Notes: generated by a model not told the origin, from the sequence alone. DNA of 64,000 nt from Prorocentrum cordatum (GCA_963575745.1 CAUYUJ010018638.1:641001-705000), one strand, 5' to 3'; counted from the first letter of the stretch, positions 41,470 to 52,132 are shown. Program-made: numbers and translations.

Positions 41470-43015
41470 GCCTTCAGCTCCTTGTCCGTCACCCTGAACT
41501 TGGGGTCGTCCTCGTCCTCGTTCTGGTGGATCTTCATGTCCTGGTAGTCGGCCTCGGGTTGCGCGGGTCGAGGCTCCGTTCCTCCTTTTGTCCTCGTACC
41601 TCCATCCTTCCCCCTTTCACCCTCCTCTCTCTCGCCCTCCTCTCTCCACTCTTCTCTCCTCTCTTGCCAACGTTTCTCGTCTGTTATGCGCCTTCCTCAT
41701 CGCCCCTCCGCCCCCTGCTGGCGACGGGCCTTGTCGCCCTCGCTGGCGCGGGGCATGATGAGGTCGCAGTTCTTCCCCATCAGCCACAGGAAATACTGGA
41801 TGGAGTCCAGCTCGGTAGCGTTGAGGCCACTGATGGCCTTGGCACGATGGGGAAAGTCGGATGAATCAGGATGGAACAGGACTGGGGGGTGTTGGGCGAA
41901 GAGAAGGGTATATAGAAGACGCGACGAGGGGGGAAAGCCAAGAGTAAGGAATACGACGTCACCATCACTTCCCCTCCAGCTTCATCCTATGCTGCCTAGC
42001 TTCATATCGATGTGTCTCCAGTTTGTCCTCCTCTGCCCCAATATCCTGCCCAGCGCCCCTATCGCCTGTCGAAGCCGAACGTCGTTGTTCTTCAGCCTCC
42101 TCAAGTGTTTGTAGATCGTGGTGATTTTGTCGGCGAGGGATCCGGCCCTCTCCTTCAGGGGCTTGTTGATGGGCTCGGTGGTGCAGTTAGGCTGCCTGGG
42201 GGGGGCGGGCATGACGTTTCTGCGCGCCCCTCGTCAAGATGGGAAAGCGAGATGCGAGGTCGGGAAAGCGAGACGCGAGGTCGGGAGGGGGGGGGCGGGC
42301 TGAATGGGGCGGGCGCGGGCGTTTTAGACGAGGGTTGCGGCTCCGAAGCTACATTGCTCACTGCAGTCCTCCTGTTCCTCTCTCCTTTCCTCCTCCTCCT
42401 CCTCCTCCTCCTCCTCCTCCTCCCTCCCCCTAGCCCCTCTGTCTCCTCAGTTCCCGACGATAGTCGCCGTGCGCCATTGTCCCTCCGCATTCCCCACCCT
42501 TTGTCCCCCTCTCCTTCCTCCTTTCCTCGCTCCTCGCGGACGCCTGGCGATCACGCCCGTCAGCGCGCGGCGCATCGCCGCGAAGTTGACCTCGCAACTC
42601 GGGCACGCTTTGATGAGGACCTCTACCTGAAAGATCTGTTATTTATCATCGAGGCGTTGGTCTGACGTTAGTCTGACGTTGGTCTGGCGTTGGTCTAGCG
42701 ATTGGACCAGCGTCAGACCAACGTCAGACCAACGTCAGACCAACGTCAGACCGACTTGGTCTGACGACCAACCAACGTCAGCCCAACGTCAGATCTCTTC
42801 GTTGCTCCCCATGGGGGTGGGAAGAGGCCGTTTTGAAGAGCAACCGCCAATGGTGCCATCAGGTGAAGGCTGCGCGCGTGCACAGCGTGGTCTTTGCCGA
42901 GGGTGCGGTAGTTGTAGAGATTGAAGGCTCGCTTGGAGCCTTGGTTCCTAACATGGTCTTGGAGGGCCACCTCCAGGGACTCTGCGTCCACGGTGGGCGC
43001 CTCGTGGTGCGCCAT
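41470..43015 (-). CDS. Spliced gene, five exons joined in phase, function unknown
   Basis: Exons 43,015-42,845 (starts MAHHEAPTVDAESLEVALQD), 42,626-42,555 (VEVLIKACPSCEVNFAAMRR), 42,191-42,046 (LADKITTIYKHLRRLKNNDV), 41,829-41,730 (ATELDSIQYFLWLMGKNCDL) and 41,552-about 41,470 (KIHQNEDEDDPKFRVTDKEL). Phases agree at each join: GT-AG, then an intron between exons 2 and 3 with GT donor, GA-AG, and GC-AG. The helical, charged character of exons 1 and 3 suggests coiled-coil parts; C-x2-C in exon 2 is isolated. The start at 43,015 is the first ATG of an open frame and may be internal. No terminal exon was found before the tandem array. Family not recognised. Intron 1 (218 bp) consists mostly of the GGTCTGACGTT array. 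Confidence 0.55.
42657..42795. repeat. Inverted array of GGTCTGACGTT units, locus 2, inside an intron
   Basis: Four forward 11-mers (GTCTGACGTTA/G, drifting to GTCTAGCGATT) are followed by about six reversed ones (AACGTCAGACC), so the array folds into a long hairpin. It occupies 139 bp of the 218-bp GT-AG intron at 42,844-42,627. Confidence 0.8.
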
Positions 43016-43455
43016 GCGAGCAAAGCGCGAAGGGGGTGGCCAAACGCACTTCTGAGCTCAAACGAGCTGTGCGCGCAGGCGAGGGTTGAACGATAGGGGG
43101 CATGTGTGCCGACACTGGCGGGGGAACGCTATCCAAACTTGTCTCTGGGGCCGCAAGTGGAGCTCCCTGAGGGGCACGGCCCACGCGACAATCTATGTCC
43201 TCCACAACGGAACACTTTCGACCACACCTATAGCTTGGTAGAACCTCAGTGGCGATAGAAGTGGCGGTGTCTACTGGGTGCGTTTTTTCTTCAGTACCGA
43301 ATGCACAAGGTCTATCAGGTGCCCATCAGACGGCCCCTGGTCCCACAGGTGCCACAGGTCCCACTAGGTGCCCACAGGTCTCACCAGGTGCCCACAGGTC
43401 CCAAGAGGCCCCGTGCACGGGTGCCCAGCACACACTAGGAGGCACGTTTTCACCC

Positions 43456-43734
43456 TCAATCGGAGTCGCTCGGGTCCTCCCCGCGCGGCGGTGCAAAGGT
43501 CTCCTGAATCCTATATTCGCACACAGGACAGAGACTGTCTATTGCAGCACAGGCAGGGCAGCCGCCGCACGAAGCCCACTCGATAGGCCACTCCCGAGGC
43601 TTCGCCTCAGCGCGCCTCCAAGCAAGACGACGAGGAGGGCAGCGGAATCCCAGATCCATAGGACTGCGAGGGAGAAGCCGGACGGAGGAGGCGATGAGGA
43701 CGGCGTAGGACCATGCATGTCCTTTGAACCCCAT
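43456..43734 (-). CDS. 3' exon with cysteine pairs, function unknown
   Basis: An open minus-strand frame of about 90 codons ending in TGA. It contains CGGCPACAAIDSLCPVCEYR, with C-x2-C-x2-C and C-x2-C spaced like a zinc ribbon, and ends in an acidic tail (GEDPSDSD). The 5' part is Arg/Leu-rich and may be intronic. It could belong with the exon at 44,142-44,036. No family recognised. Confidence 0.4.
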   Translation of the reverse strand: MGFKGHAWSYAVLIASSVRLLPRSPMDLGFRCPPRRLAWRRAEAKPREWPIEWASCGGCPACAAIDSLCPVCEYRIQETFAPPRGEDPSDSD

Positions 43735-44035
43735 CGTGGGAGTCCAGCGCTAGTCTGAGCTATGCGACTATGGCAGCCCAGGCTGGCGCACGACTCCAAC
43801 ACGGGATTCATGTGCCATGCATGGTCTTACCCCGTCAACATCGCCCCCTCCATTTTTGAGTATTCCCTGCTTCCTCTTCCCTACCATCCGTCTTCCTCTT
43901 CCCTACCCTTCCCCACCCTCCTTCCCTCCCCCTTTCAATTTCTCAGTAGTTTGCGTATTCCTGCATTTCCCTCTTCTCAACCGTCCGTCTGTCCAGGAGT
44001 CAGCTCCCCCCCCATTGCGCCGCTTCCTCTGGAGC

Positions 44036-44142
44036 CTGGTGATCAGTTTTAAGCGGCCCTTAAAGTTCGGCTCCGTCTCACCCGTCTTGAACCTGACCTT
44101 GCTCTGGAGCCGCCGCATGACAAGGTGGTAGGGCCTTTCCAT
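44036..44142 (-). CDS. Possible first exon of an unknown gene
   Basis: From ATG at 44,142: MERPYHLVMRRLQSKVRFKT, then GETEPNFKGRLKLIT, up to a GC donor (ACCAG then GCTCC). Short and basic. The upstream minus-strand DNA is purine-rich like introns in this window, so the ATG may not be the true start. Confidence 0.35.
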
Positions 44143-44224
44143 TGGCTTGCTCCTTCGCGGAACCCCCTGGTCCTCCTCCTCCCCCCATTTCCCCCCCCCT
44201 TCCCCCCTCCTCCCAAGAGGTCCC

Positions 44225-44225
44225 A

Positions 44226-44259
<34 letters not shown>

Positions 44260-44480
44260 CCTATCTCTCTCGTTTTTTTTGTCTCTCTCTCTCTATCTCT
44301 ATGTGTCTCTCTTTCTCTCTGCCTCTCTGTGAATCCTCCATCTCCTCTGCCTCTGAGGGCATTGCATGGGCCTCCCCCTTCCCGTTCATAAGATCCGACT
44401 CTGGCTCTCGCAGGCCCTCGCTCTCATCCTCACTATAGTTGTCTCTTTCGTTATTGCTTTCTCTCTCTCTCTCTCTCTCG
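44225..44480. repeat. CT microsatellite
   Basis: (CTCTCT)n in two runs, 44,228-44,340 and 44,460-44,485, with an intervening T8 run. Confidence 0.8.
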
Positions 44481-44644
44481 CTCTCTCGTCGTCCTCCTCC
44501 TGCCCCCTTTCTTCCTGGCGTTCCGACGTTTCGGCCGCCCCTGCCCCTCGACGTTTTGGCTCTGCGCTGCCCCCTCCGACATTTCGGCTACCGCTCCGAC
44601 GCTGTGACTGCTCTCTCCCCTTCTCTTTCTCTCTCTCGTTCCCC

Positions 44645-44935
44645 CCTTTATGCGGTGCAATCTATTTGGTGCCGTCTACGTGGTGCGACCTACGTGGACC
44701 GAGCCTCCGAAGTGTTCTAGCGTGCGATGTCGTGCGGCATACGTGTTGCAATCGATCTGGTGTGATCTACGCGGTGCATGTTCTGTTGCGCAGTCTATGT
44801 GGTGTAACCTATGTGGTGCAAGCTGCGCCGTTCAATGTATGTGTTGCCGTGTGTGCTGCGCATATCGTGAAATCGACGCGCGCATTGCAAGCGATCCGAC
44901 GTCGTGCAATCTACACTATACAATATACGCCACAC
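44645..44935. repeat. TTGCACCACATA repeat, reversed orientation
   Basis: Plus strand shows GGTGCAATCTATTTGGTGCC, GTGCGACCTACGTGG and similar units of 14-16 bp. It is the reverse complement of the arrays at 21,440, 28,400 and 46,660. Confidence 0.65.
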
Positions 44936-45037
44936 GCTCCCTCCGTCTATGCCCCTCGCTGTCCTCATAATTCTCATCGCTCCATCTCCTCCTCGAGCTC
45001 CTCCTCTTCTTCCTCCGCCTCCTCCTCCCCCCTTTTA

Positions 45038-45820
45038 TCACTGCTCGTTAAGTGTTTTCCATGCCCTCCAACCCGTCCTCTGCATGTCCCCAAACAGTGT
45101 TTGCATCATAAGGGGTTCATACTTCGGTTAACCATCTCGGGACCACCGCCGCAACATTGCCGCCGCGCCGCCCGTCGCCGCCTGTCGCCGTCGCTGCAAA
45201 ATCGCCGCCCCTCCCACCACTCCAGGGAGGCCCCGCCTGAGCGAGGACAATATTCGCATAGCATACCAGAGCAAGCGCTTTGCGGAAGGCTAACCCTGAC
45301 GGGGGCGGGAGCCGAACGGGCGGGACCCTAACGGGCGGGTCGGGCGAGACCCTAACGGGCGGCACCCTAACGGGCGGGTCGGGCGAGACCATGACGGGCG
45401 GGTCGGGCGGGCGGGACCCTGACGGGCGGGTCGGGCGGGAGGGACCCTAAACCATAGATTTGTTTTAGAGATTTTCATTACGTGATTCCTCAACGGGTTT
45501 CTTGTGGCCAAGGCGGCGTCTATTTACAAGAGCACGATGCGGTTCGAACCGCACGAAGAAGCCTCACGAATCCCCGTAACCAGACGCCGCCCGTAACCAG
45601 ACGCCACCTGATGCCTGGCGGCGTCTGGTTACGGGAGCACGATGGGTTTCGAACCGCACGAAGAAGCCCCACGAGTCCCCGTAACCAGACGCCGCCCGTA
45701 ACCAGCCCCGTAACCGTGTATGTATGTATCACGTGTTGTGTCTGATGCCAGGGAGCGTTCTGATTAATCCATGAGTATCGCTTCCTATCGTGCCCTCGTA
45801 GTCGTAGCAGTAGCAGCAGT

Positions 45821-45855
<35 letters not shown>

Positions 45856-45892
45856 TAGTAGTAGTAATAGTAGTAGTAGTAGTAGTAGTAGC

Positions 45893-45923
<31 letters not shown>

Positions 45924-46046
45924 ATAGTAGTAGTAAACGTAAGATCAGTGAAAGTAGTAGTACTAAAAATACTAGTAGCAGTAGTGGTGGTGGTAGTCGT
46001 AGTCGTAGTAGTAGTAGTAGAAGTTGCAGTAGTAGTAGTAGCAGCA

Positions 46047-46087
<41 letters not shown>

Positions 46088-46145
46088 CGTCGTATTGGTG
46101 GCAGTGGTAGCAGTAGTAGTCGTCGTAGTAGTAGTAGTAGTCGTC

Positions 46146-46183
<38 letters not shown>

Positions 46184-47461
46184 TGTAGTAGTAGTAGTAG
46201 TAGTTGTAAGCGAAGCAGTAGTAGCAATAGTAGTCGTACTAGTAGCAGAAGAAGCAGCATACGTAGTCCGTGTCGCAATCCGAGTTTCGGTGGTGCAACA
46301 TATGCTGTGCAAGCTATGGTGTGCAAGCTATGACAAGCATCGTACGTCGTGCAACCTATTTGAGCTATCTTCCCCAAACGGTGCTTGCACTTAGGTGATC
46401 TGGCACCTTTTCTAATTAACTAGGCCTGGGTTTTGGCATGGCATCTATGCCGTCGCCTCGTCGCCGCCCGTCGTCTGGACCTGGATTTTGGTATGGCGGC
46501 TATGTCGTTGCCGTTGCCGCCCCGCCGCCGCCTCTTCGCCGCTTCGTCGCCTTGTTGTTGCGCATGGCTTTGCATTGCGTTGCTTTGCTGTACGTCGTCG
46601 CGCATTTCTCTGCATTGCTTTGCATATCCTGACGTTGCATGGCTTTGGCTGGCGTTGCTACCCCATAATATGACACCACATCGCGCAGACCATCTACATT
46701 GCCCCACGCTGCTGGCACCATAGATATTGCGCACCGCACAGCTTAGACCACACATATTTCACCGCTTAGGTTGCACACGTTAGCTTGGACCGCATATCTT
46801 GCACCACATATGTTGCACCCCATGGAAGGCACCACGTAGCTTACACCAAGTAGATTGCACCACATACATTCCAACATATAGCTTACTCCGCATATATATA
46901 TGTATATATATATATACACATCTATATTTATACATATATACTATAGACTGCACCACATGGTTTTCACCATATAGCTTACGCCACACATATGGCACCACGT
47001 ATATTGCACCGCGTCGATTGCACCACATATATTGCCACACCTATTGCACCACGCTGCTTACACCACATAGATTGCACCACGTATGTTGCTAGAAACCCAC
47101 TGTTTGGGGTCCATGCTCCTCTTCTCCTTCCCTCTTCTCCTTCCCCAGCCCCGCACTCCTCTTCATGAAATGGCAATACTCGGGGATCTCGTACTCCACG
47201 ACGTCCGTGACCGGCCTTGGCCGCCACGCTCTCTCCTCCTCCTCGTCCTCCACCTCTCACTTGTCCTCTCGCCCTCCTCGTCCTCGTCCTTCTCTCCTCC
47301 TCCACCTCTTCCTCCTCGTCCCCCTCTCCTCCACCTCGTCCTCCTCGTCCTCCTCCTGCACTCCTCCTCGTCCTCTTGTGGTTGTGGTGATGATGAGGTT
47401 GACAATGGCAGTGCTAATGATGATGTTGATGATGATGATGCTGATGCTGATGATGCTGATA

Positions 47462-47498
<37 letters not shown>

Positions 47499-47660
47499 GG
47501 ATGAGGATGAGGATGAGGATGCTGATGATGATACTGATGATGATGATGATTATGATGCCGATGATGGTGATGATGGTGATGATGACGATGATGACGAAGT
47601 GGAAGGCAGACCTGAGGCCGCGGCAGCTCGAACCGAACCTGCTGTAGGATCGGGAGCTTC
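45038..47660 (-). CDS. Fragmentary spliced gene around a composite repeat
   Basis: Three or four minus-strand pieces look coding: about 47,690-47,600 (NSAEWVRARCEEKKVKLPIL, QQVRFELPRPQV), about 47,220-47,160 (PVTDVVEYEIPEYCHFMKR), a short piece ending MDPKQ at 47,110, and a terminal exon with FGDMQRTGWRAWKTLNEQ and TGA at 45,038. The MDPKQ exon end resembles NVDPEQ of the gene at 25,992-30,813 and is followed by the same composite repeat, so the two loci share an exon-intron junction. Joins could not be checked by phase. Treat as evidence for a gene, not as a model. Confidence 0.35.
45100..47095. repeat. Composite repeat, copy 2
   Basis: Same order of parts as 27,175-28,695: TACTTCGGTTAACC, CCGTCGCCGCC part, GGGCGGGTCGGGCG repeats (45,300-45,445), two 80-bp palindromic units, (TAG)n (45,790-46,250), a GTCGTTGCCGTTGCCGCC block (46,430-46,620), a TTGCACCACATA array (46,660-47,090) and TGCTAGAAACC. 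It is longer than copy 1 because of inserted parts. AAACAGTG occurs inverted at its two ends. Confidence 0.7.
45512..45696. mobile_element. Two tandem 80-bp palindromic units
   Basis: 45,512-45,591 and 45,617-45,696. The second is bounded by a perfect 19-bp inverted repeat, GGCGGCGTCTGGTTACGGG and its complement; the first has the same ends with changes on one side. Both contain GGTTTCGAACCGCAC or GGTTCGAACCGCAC. The GGTTCGAACC core resembles a tRNA T-arm, but the rest is not a tRNA. Confidence 0.6.
47385..47605. repeat. GAT microsatellite
   Basis: (GAT)n with GCT and GAG interruptions on the plus strand. Confidence 0.85.
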
Positions 47661-47704
47661 ACCTTCTTCTCCTCGCACCTGGCTCGCACCCACTCGGCGG
47701 AGTT

Positions 47705-47960
47705 CCTCCTCCACATTCTCCTCCACGTCCTCCTTACCTCCTCTCTTCCTTCCAGTCCCCCCCAGTACCTCCTTACCTCCTCTCTTCCTCCTTTCCTCCT
47801 CCACATTCTCCTCCACGTCCTCCTTACCTCCTCTCTTCCTTCCAGTCCCCCCCAGTACCTCCTTACCTCCTCTCTTCCTCCTTACCTCCTTACCTTCCAC
47901 GTTTCTCCTTACCTCCTCTCTTCCTTCCTCCACGTCCTCCTTACCTCCTCTCATTACCTC
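47705..47960. repeat. CT-rich tandem repeat of about 93 bp
   Basis: CTCCACATTCTCCTCCACGT and CCTTCCAGTCCCCCCCAGTA recur near 47,708/47,801 and 47,748/47,841; shorter CTTACCTCCTCTCTTCCT pieces continue to 47,960. It lies in probable intronic sequence. Confidence 0.65.
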
Positions 47961-48254
47961 CTACTCCCGCCCACCCCGAGTCCCTCGGGCACCTGTCGCC
48001 CATGGCTGGCTGCCCCTGCAGCCTGGCCCAAGGGCGAGCCTCCTGTAGCCAAATTCTGCACAGCGAGGGTGAGGGAGAGGGGGGGTGATGAATACATGAC
48101 GACGGTGATGTTATGATATGATGGCGGTGACATGATGAAATCATGATGTTCTCTAGAAACATAGTGATATATGATATAGAGGTGTATTGATATATTGATG
48201 ATGTGTAGTGATATGATAATGGTGATATGGTTGTAATGGTATCGTGATGTAGTG

Positions 48255-48520
48255 ATGTAGTGATATCGCAAGGACGCGAAAAATCGGTCGCGAGGACGCG
48301 AAAAATCGGTAGCGAACGACACTAAAATTCGGTAGCGACGCGATCAAATTCGGTCGCGGGCATCAGCTCAAAATCGGTCGCGACTGAAACGAAATCCAGT
48401 AACGGCGACCGGATTTTCGAGGACGTCGGCGGAGCCTTCGTTACCGGAATTTGTCGGTGACTTTCAAATTTCGGTCGTTCCCGATTCCTCCCCGCCGCGA
48501 CCGGAAATTTCCAGTCGCGG
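48255..48520. repeat. GGTCGCGA motif cluster, second locus
   Basis: Repeated AAAAATCGGTCGCGA, AAATTCGGTAGCGACG and CGACCGGAAATTT. Preceded by GATGTAGTGATAT-type repeats and followed by the CTTGGGGCC array, the reverse of the order at 14.5-19.1 kb. Confidence 0.65.
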
Positions 48521-48544
48521 ATGATCTGGGTGGAGGCGGGAGGC

Positions 48545-49760
48545 TCGAATTTCCGGTTCGCGGTTCCCCTCTTGGAGCCCTCTTGGTGCCGTCTCTCTTC
48601 GCCGGTCTTGGGCGCGTCTTGGGCCGTCTTGGGGCCCTCCAGAGCCGTCTTGAGGGCCTCGTGGAGGCCTCTTGGGCTGTCTTGGGGCGTCCGCGGGAGG
48701 CCTGTGAGCCGTCGTGGAGCGTCGGAAAGCTGAAAAGGCGGGAAAGGCGAAATGTATCCAAAACCTTTGTAAAATCAGCGATTTTGGCCTCTTGGGGCCC
48801 TCTGGGGGGGCGGCCTCTTGGAGGCCTCTTGGAGCGTCTTCGGGGCCTCTTTGGCCGTCGTGGGGTTATCTTGGGGGTCTCCTGGGGCCTCTTGGGGCCC
48901 GGCTCGAATTTCCGGTTCGCGGTTCCCCTCTTGGGGCCCTCTTGGGGCCGTCTTGGACCTCTCTTCGCCCGTCTTGGGCGCGTCTTGGGCCGTCTTGGCG
49001 CCCTCCAGAGCCGACTTGAGGCCCTCTTGGAGGCCTCTTGGGCTGTCTTGGGGCGTATGCGGGAGGCCTGTGAGCCGTCGTGGAGCGTCGGAGAGCTGAA
49101 AAGGCGGGAAAGGCAAAACGTGTCCAAAACCTTCGTAAAATCAGCGATTTTGGCCTCTTGGGGCCCTCTGGGGGGGCCTCTTGGAGGCCTCTTGGAGCGT
49201 CTTGGGGGCCTCCTTGGCCGTCTTGGGTTTATCTTGGGGGTCTCCTGGGGCCTCTTGGCGCCCCTTTGGGGCCTCCTGGGGCCCTGTGGAGGCGGGAAGC
49301 TCGAATTTCCGGTTCGCCGTTCCCCTCTTGGAGCCCTCTTGGGGCCGTCTTGGGCCTCTCTCTTCGCCGGTCTTGGGCGCGTCTTGGGCCGTCTTGGGGC
49401 CCTCCAGAGCCGTCTTGAGGCCCCCTTGGATGCCTCTTGGGCTGTCTTGGGCGTCTGCGGGAGGCCTGTGAGCCGTCGTGGAGCGTCGGAAAGCTGAAAA
49501 GGCGGGAAAGGCAACATGTATCCGAAACCTTCGTAAAATGCACGATTTTGGCCTCTTGGGGCTCTCTGGGGTGGCCTCTTGGAGGCCTCTCGGAGCGTCT
49601 TGGGAGCCTCTTTGGCCGTCTTGGGCTTATCTTGGGGCCCTCTTGGCGCCCTCTTGGGCCGTCTGGGAGCCATCTTGGGCGTCTTGGATCGATCGTAAGC
49701 GTCTCGAGGCACGCTTGGGCCGTCTTCAGCGCCTCTTGGGCCGGACAAGGGCGCTCCCGG
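48545..49760. repeat. CTTGGGGCC minisatellite with 370-bp higher-order unit
   Basis: Three copies of a long unit start at GCTCGAATTTCCGGTTCGC (48,543; 48,901; 49,299). Each contains the CTTGGGGCC stretch, then GGAGCGTCGGAAAGCTGAAA, AAGGCGGGAAAGGC, CAAAACCTT-GTAAAATC and GATTTTGGCCTCTTGGGG. Copies are much closer to each other than to the 14.5-kb array, so this block has been amplified locally. Confidence 0.8.
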
Positions 49761-49819
49761 AGGCCCGATCGTCCCATGGGGGGTTGCGGTCCCTGCCAGG
49801 GAGCCCCCGGTCCTGTAGC

Positions 49820-49857
<38 letters not shown>

Positions 49858-49937
49858 TATATACATATACATAGACATGTATGCATAGACATGTATATAC
49901 ATACATTTATATACATATATATATATATATAAATAAA

Positions 49938-49974
<37 letters not shown>

Positions 49975-50005
49975 GTGTGTGTGTGTGTCTATGCATCTAT
50001 CTCTA
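49820..50005. repeat. TA and TACA microsatellite
   Basis: (TA)n, TATACATA units and a short GT run at 49,975-49,988. Confidence 0.85.
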
Positions 50006-50292
50006 CATTATTATCTCTCGCGCTCTCGGTCTCTTCATCTCTGTCTCTCGATCTCTGTCTATGAAAGATACCGCCAGCGCCTGGGCGACACCAACGATTT
50101 TATCAGAGACGTGGCCGGCGCAAAGGCGAGAACGGCATGCTCAATGAAGGATGCCGCTGCTGTCGAGGCGACGACAACATGTTCAGCCCTAGGTGTGGCC
50201 CGCGCACAGGCCGGAACACCATTCCGAGATGAACGGGTCCCCAGTATGCATGTGTCACGCCAACTTCGCGTGCCCCTGGCTCGGACCGAGGT

Positions 50293-50604
50293 CTAGGTGA
50301 CGTTGGGCGGGCAATTCATGTGAAGGGGGTTGCACCGGCACGCGGCCAAGCCGGCCACACTCCCCAAGGCTGCCGCCGTATCCTGCTGCTGCGCTATGAG
50401 GCCGCTGTCGTCCAGGGTGTACACCAGGTGGCCCGCCCACGGGTCTATCCGTGGGCGCCAAGGCAGCTTGATCGTCCTGCGGGAGGTCTTGAAACGATGG
50501 CTCTGGGACGCCTTAACCAGACCGTGGGCAGAGTACAGTGATGCAACCGCCTTGGACAGCACGGTGGTCCGCAAGCACACACCAGGATTAACACTCAAGA
50601 CCAA
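50293..50604 (-). CDS. Possible 3' exon, function unknown
   Basis: An open minus-strand frame ending in TAG at 50,293 reads LSVNPGVCLRTTVLSKAVAS, HRFKTSRRTIKLPWRPRIDP and WAGHLVYTLDDSGLIAQQQD. Composition is protein-like and unlike the neighbouring repeats. It has no ATG, so it would be an internal or terminal exon; no partner was found. Family not recognised. Confidence 0.35.
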   Translation of the reverse strand: MVLSVNPGVCLRTTVLSKAVASLYSAHGLVKASQSHRFKTSRRTIKLPWRPRIDPWAGHLVYTLDDSGLIAQQQDTAAALGSVAGLAACRCNPLHMNCPPNVT

Positions 50605-50841
50605 GGCAATCGCGTGGGCAAACCGAGGTCGGGCGCTGAGAACTTCCCAGCGGCGACGCTGGTTCGGTCCACTCGCGAAGCCAGGAGAGAGAAAGAAGGA
50701 GAGAGGGACGAAGAACGACTACCGTGCCACACCTGCATCGCCTCACTGTTGGCAAGAGAACTCGCGCCAGGCAGCACACAGTAAATGCATGCTGCATGCT
50801 GCAGCAGATGCAGATCGTGACACTCTGAGGGAGAACCGGTA

Positions 50842-51041
50842 TTCGCGGCGAGCGAGGGGGGGGAATGAGAAGGAGAAGGCTTTCGCAGAAGGCGGCGCGA
50901 CTTCTTAGAAGCCCTCGAGCCTTCTGAGAAGTTGTCTGTGACTACGGGGAAGGCTCTGAAAACTCCTCAGAAGGCTGGGGGACTTCCGAACCTTCTGAGA
51001 AGGCCTTCTCCTTTTCACTTCCCCTCCGGGCTCGCCGCCGA
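50842..51041. mobile_element. Foldback element, family B, copy 3, with CGGTA duplication
   Basis: 200 bp from TTCGCGGCGAGCGAGG to CCGGGCTCGCCGCCGA, with arms pairing over about 45 bp (GAGAAGGAGAAGGCTTTC; GAGAAGGCCTTCTCCTTT). CGGTA flanks both ends (50,837-50,841 and 51,042-51,046), a 5-bp target duplication. Confidence 0.8.
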
Positions 51042-51116
51042 CGGTAGGAACATCCGAAGCATTGTCAGGGCAGCATCGAAGGGCGGGCGCAGCAGCAGCT
51101 GAGGCAGGCGGAGAAG

Positions 51117-51237
51117 GTGAGGGAGAGGGAGAGGGAGAGGTTGGGGCAGAGAAGACAGGCAGTAAGCATAGAGAAAGAGAGACATAGGGAGAATAAACAA
51201 CCAATGGAACGAGAGAGGAAGAGAGAGAGAGAGAGAG

Positions 51238-51297
<60 letters not shown>

Positions 51298-51360
51298 GAG
51301 ACCGAGAGAGAGAGAGAGCGAGACAAGGACAGAGAGAGAAACAGAGGCAGAGAGACGCCG
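51117..51360. repeat. Purine microsatellite with A57 core
   Basis: (GAGA)n, then an uninterrupted A run at about 51,239-51,296, then (GAGA)n again. Such an A run could be a retroposon tail or a pure slippage product; no element is visible beside it. Confidence 0.85.
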
Positions 51361-52132
51361 CAGAAAGAAAGGGGCCTCTGAACGAATCGAGCTGGAAGAG
51401 GGTGAGAGAGACAGAGAGAAAGGACCTCAACGAAGAAAAGTGAGGAAGAAAGATAGAGCGGAAAATGCGGATGATTGAAGATGCTGGCCAGGAGAAGGAT
51501 CAATATTAGAAAGGAAAACAGCAGGAGGCCGAAAAAGAAGACAACGAGGAGGGCGCCGAGGACGATGAGGGTCAGAAACCAGAAGGATCATGAAGAGAAT
51601 GGTGGGTAAGCAGAGCAGCTGCACCGATTACTGAGGCAACGACAACGGCGACGGCGACGGCGATATACGACCGACAACGGCAAAAACGAAGACAACAAAA
51701 AAACTCAAACTCATCAATGCAAGTGGCAGTGAGCCTGGCACCTCGAGCACAACGAAGGCCCTCGAGATGATATAGCCCCTTCTGGCAACAACCTACCCAC
51801 GCAGCAGGCTGCCGCAAGCCCCGCGTGCCCCGCGGGGAGGGACGGGAGAATCCAACGACGCCAGGCTGCCGCGCGTGCGGAGGCGCGCGGGATGTCTGGC
51901 TGGCTCCCTCCGCATCTCGGGTCGGGCGAAAGGGGGGGATAGCAAAGGGGGGGGTTGAGAATCAGCTCACGTAGCTGATTTTCCCGGCGCCTCCCGGCGC
52001 CAGAGGCGGCTATGTATCGAGGCATGGGCCCCTCGGTGAGGCCGAAACCAGCTGCATGCAGCAAATTTCGTACCCCCCCCTTTCCCAACCCCCCCCTTTC
52101 GTCCGGCCCGAGCATCTCTGGGGAAGCCGAAA
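51361..52132. other. No gene recognised
   Basis: Purine-rich to 51,600, then mixed. Small hairpins lie at 51,960-52,010 (AATCAGCTCACGTAGCTGATT in two halves; GGCGCCTCCCGGCGCC). Confidence 0.35.

Noticed and set aside
45540-45560. tRNA gene (GGTTCGAACC)
   Set aside because: The core is the centre of an 80-bp palindromic unit; no acceptor stem, D-arm or anticodon arm can be drawn.
48441-49916. 491-codon minus-strand ORF and a 348-codon plus-strand ORF
   Set aside because: Both lie wholly within the CTTGGGGCC minisatellite and its higher-order units.
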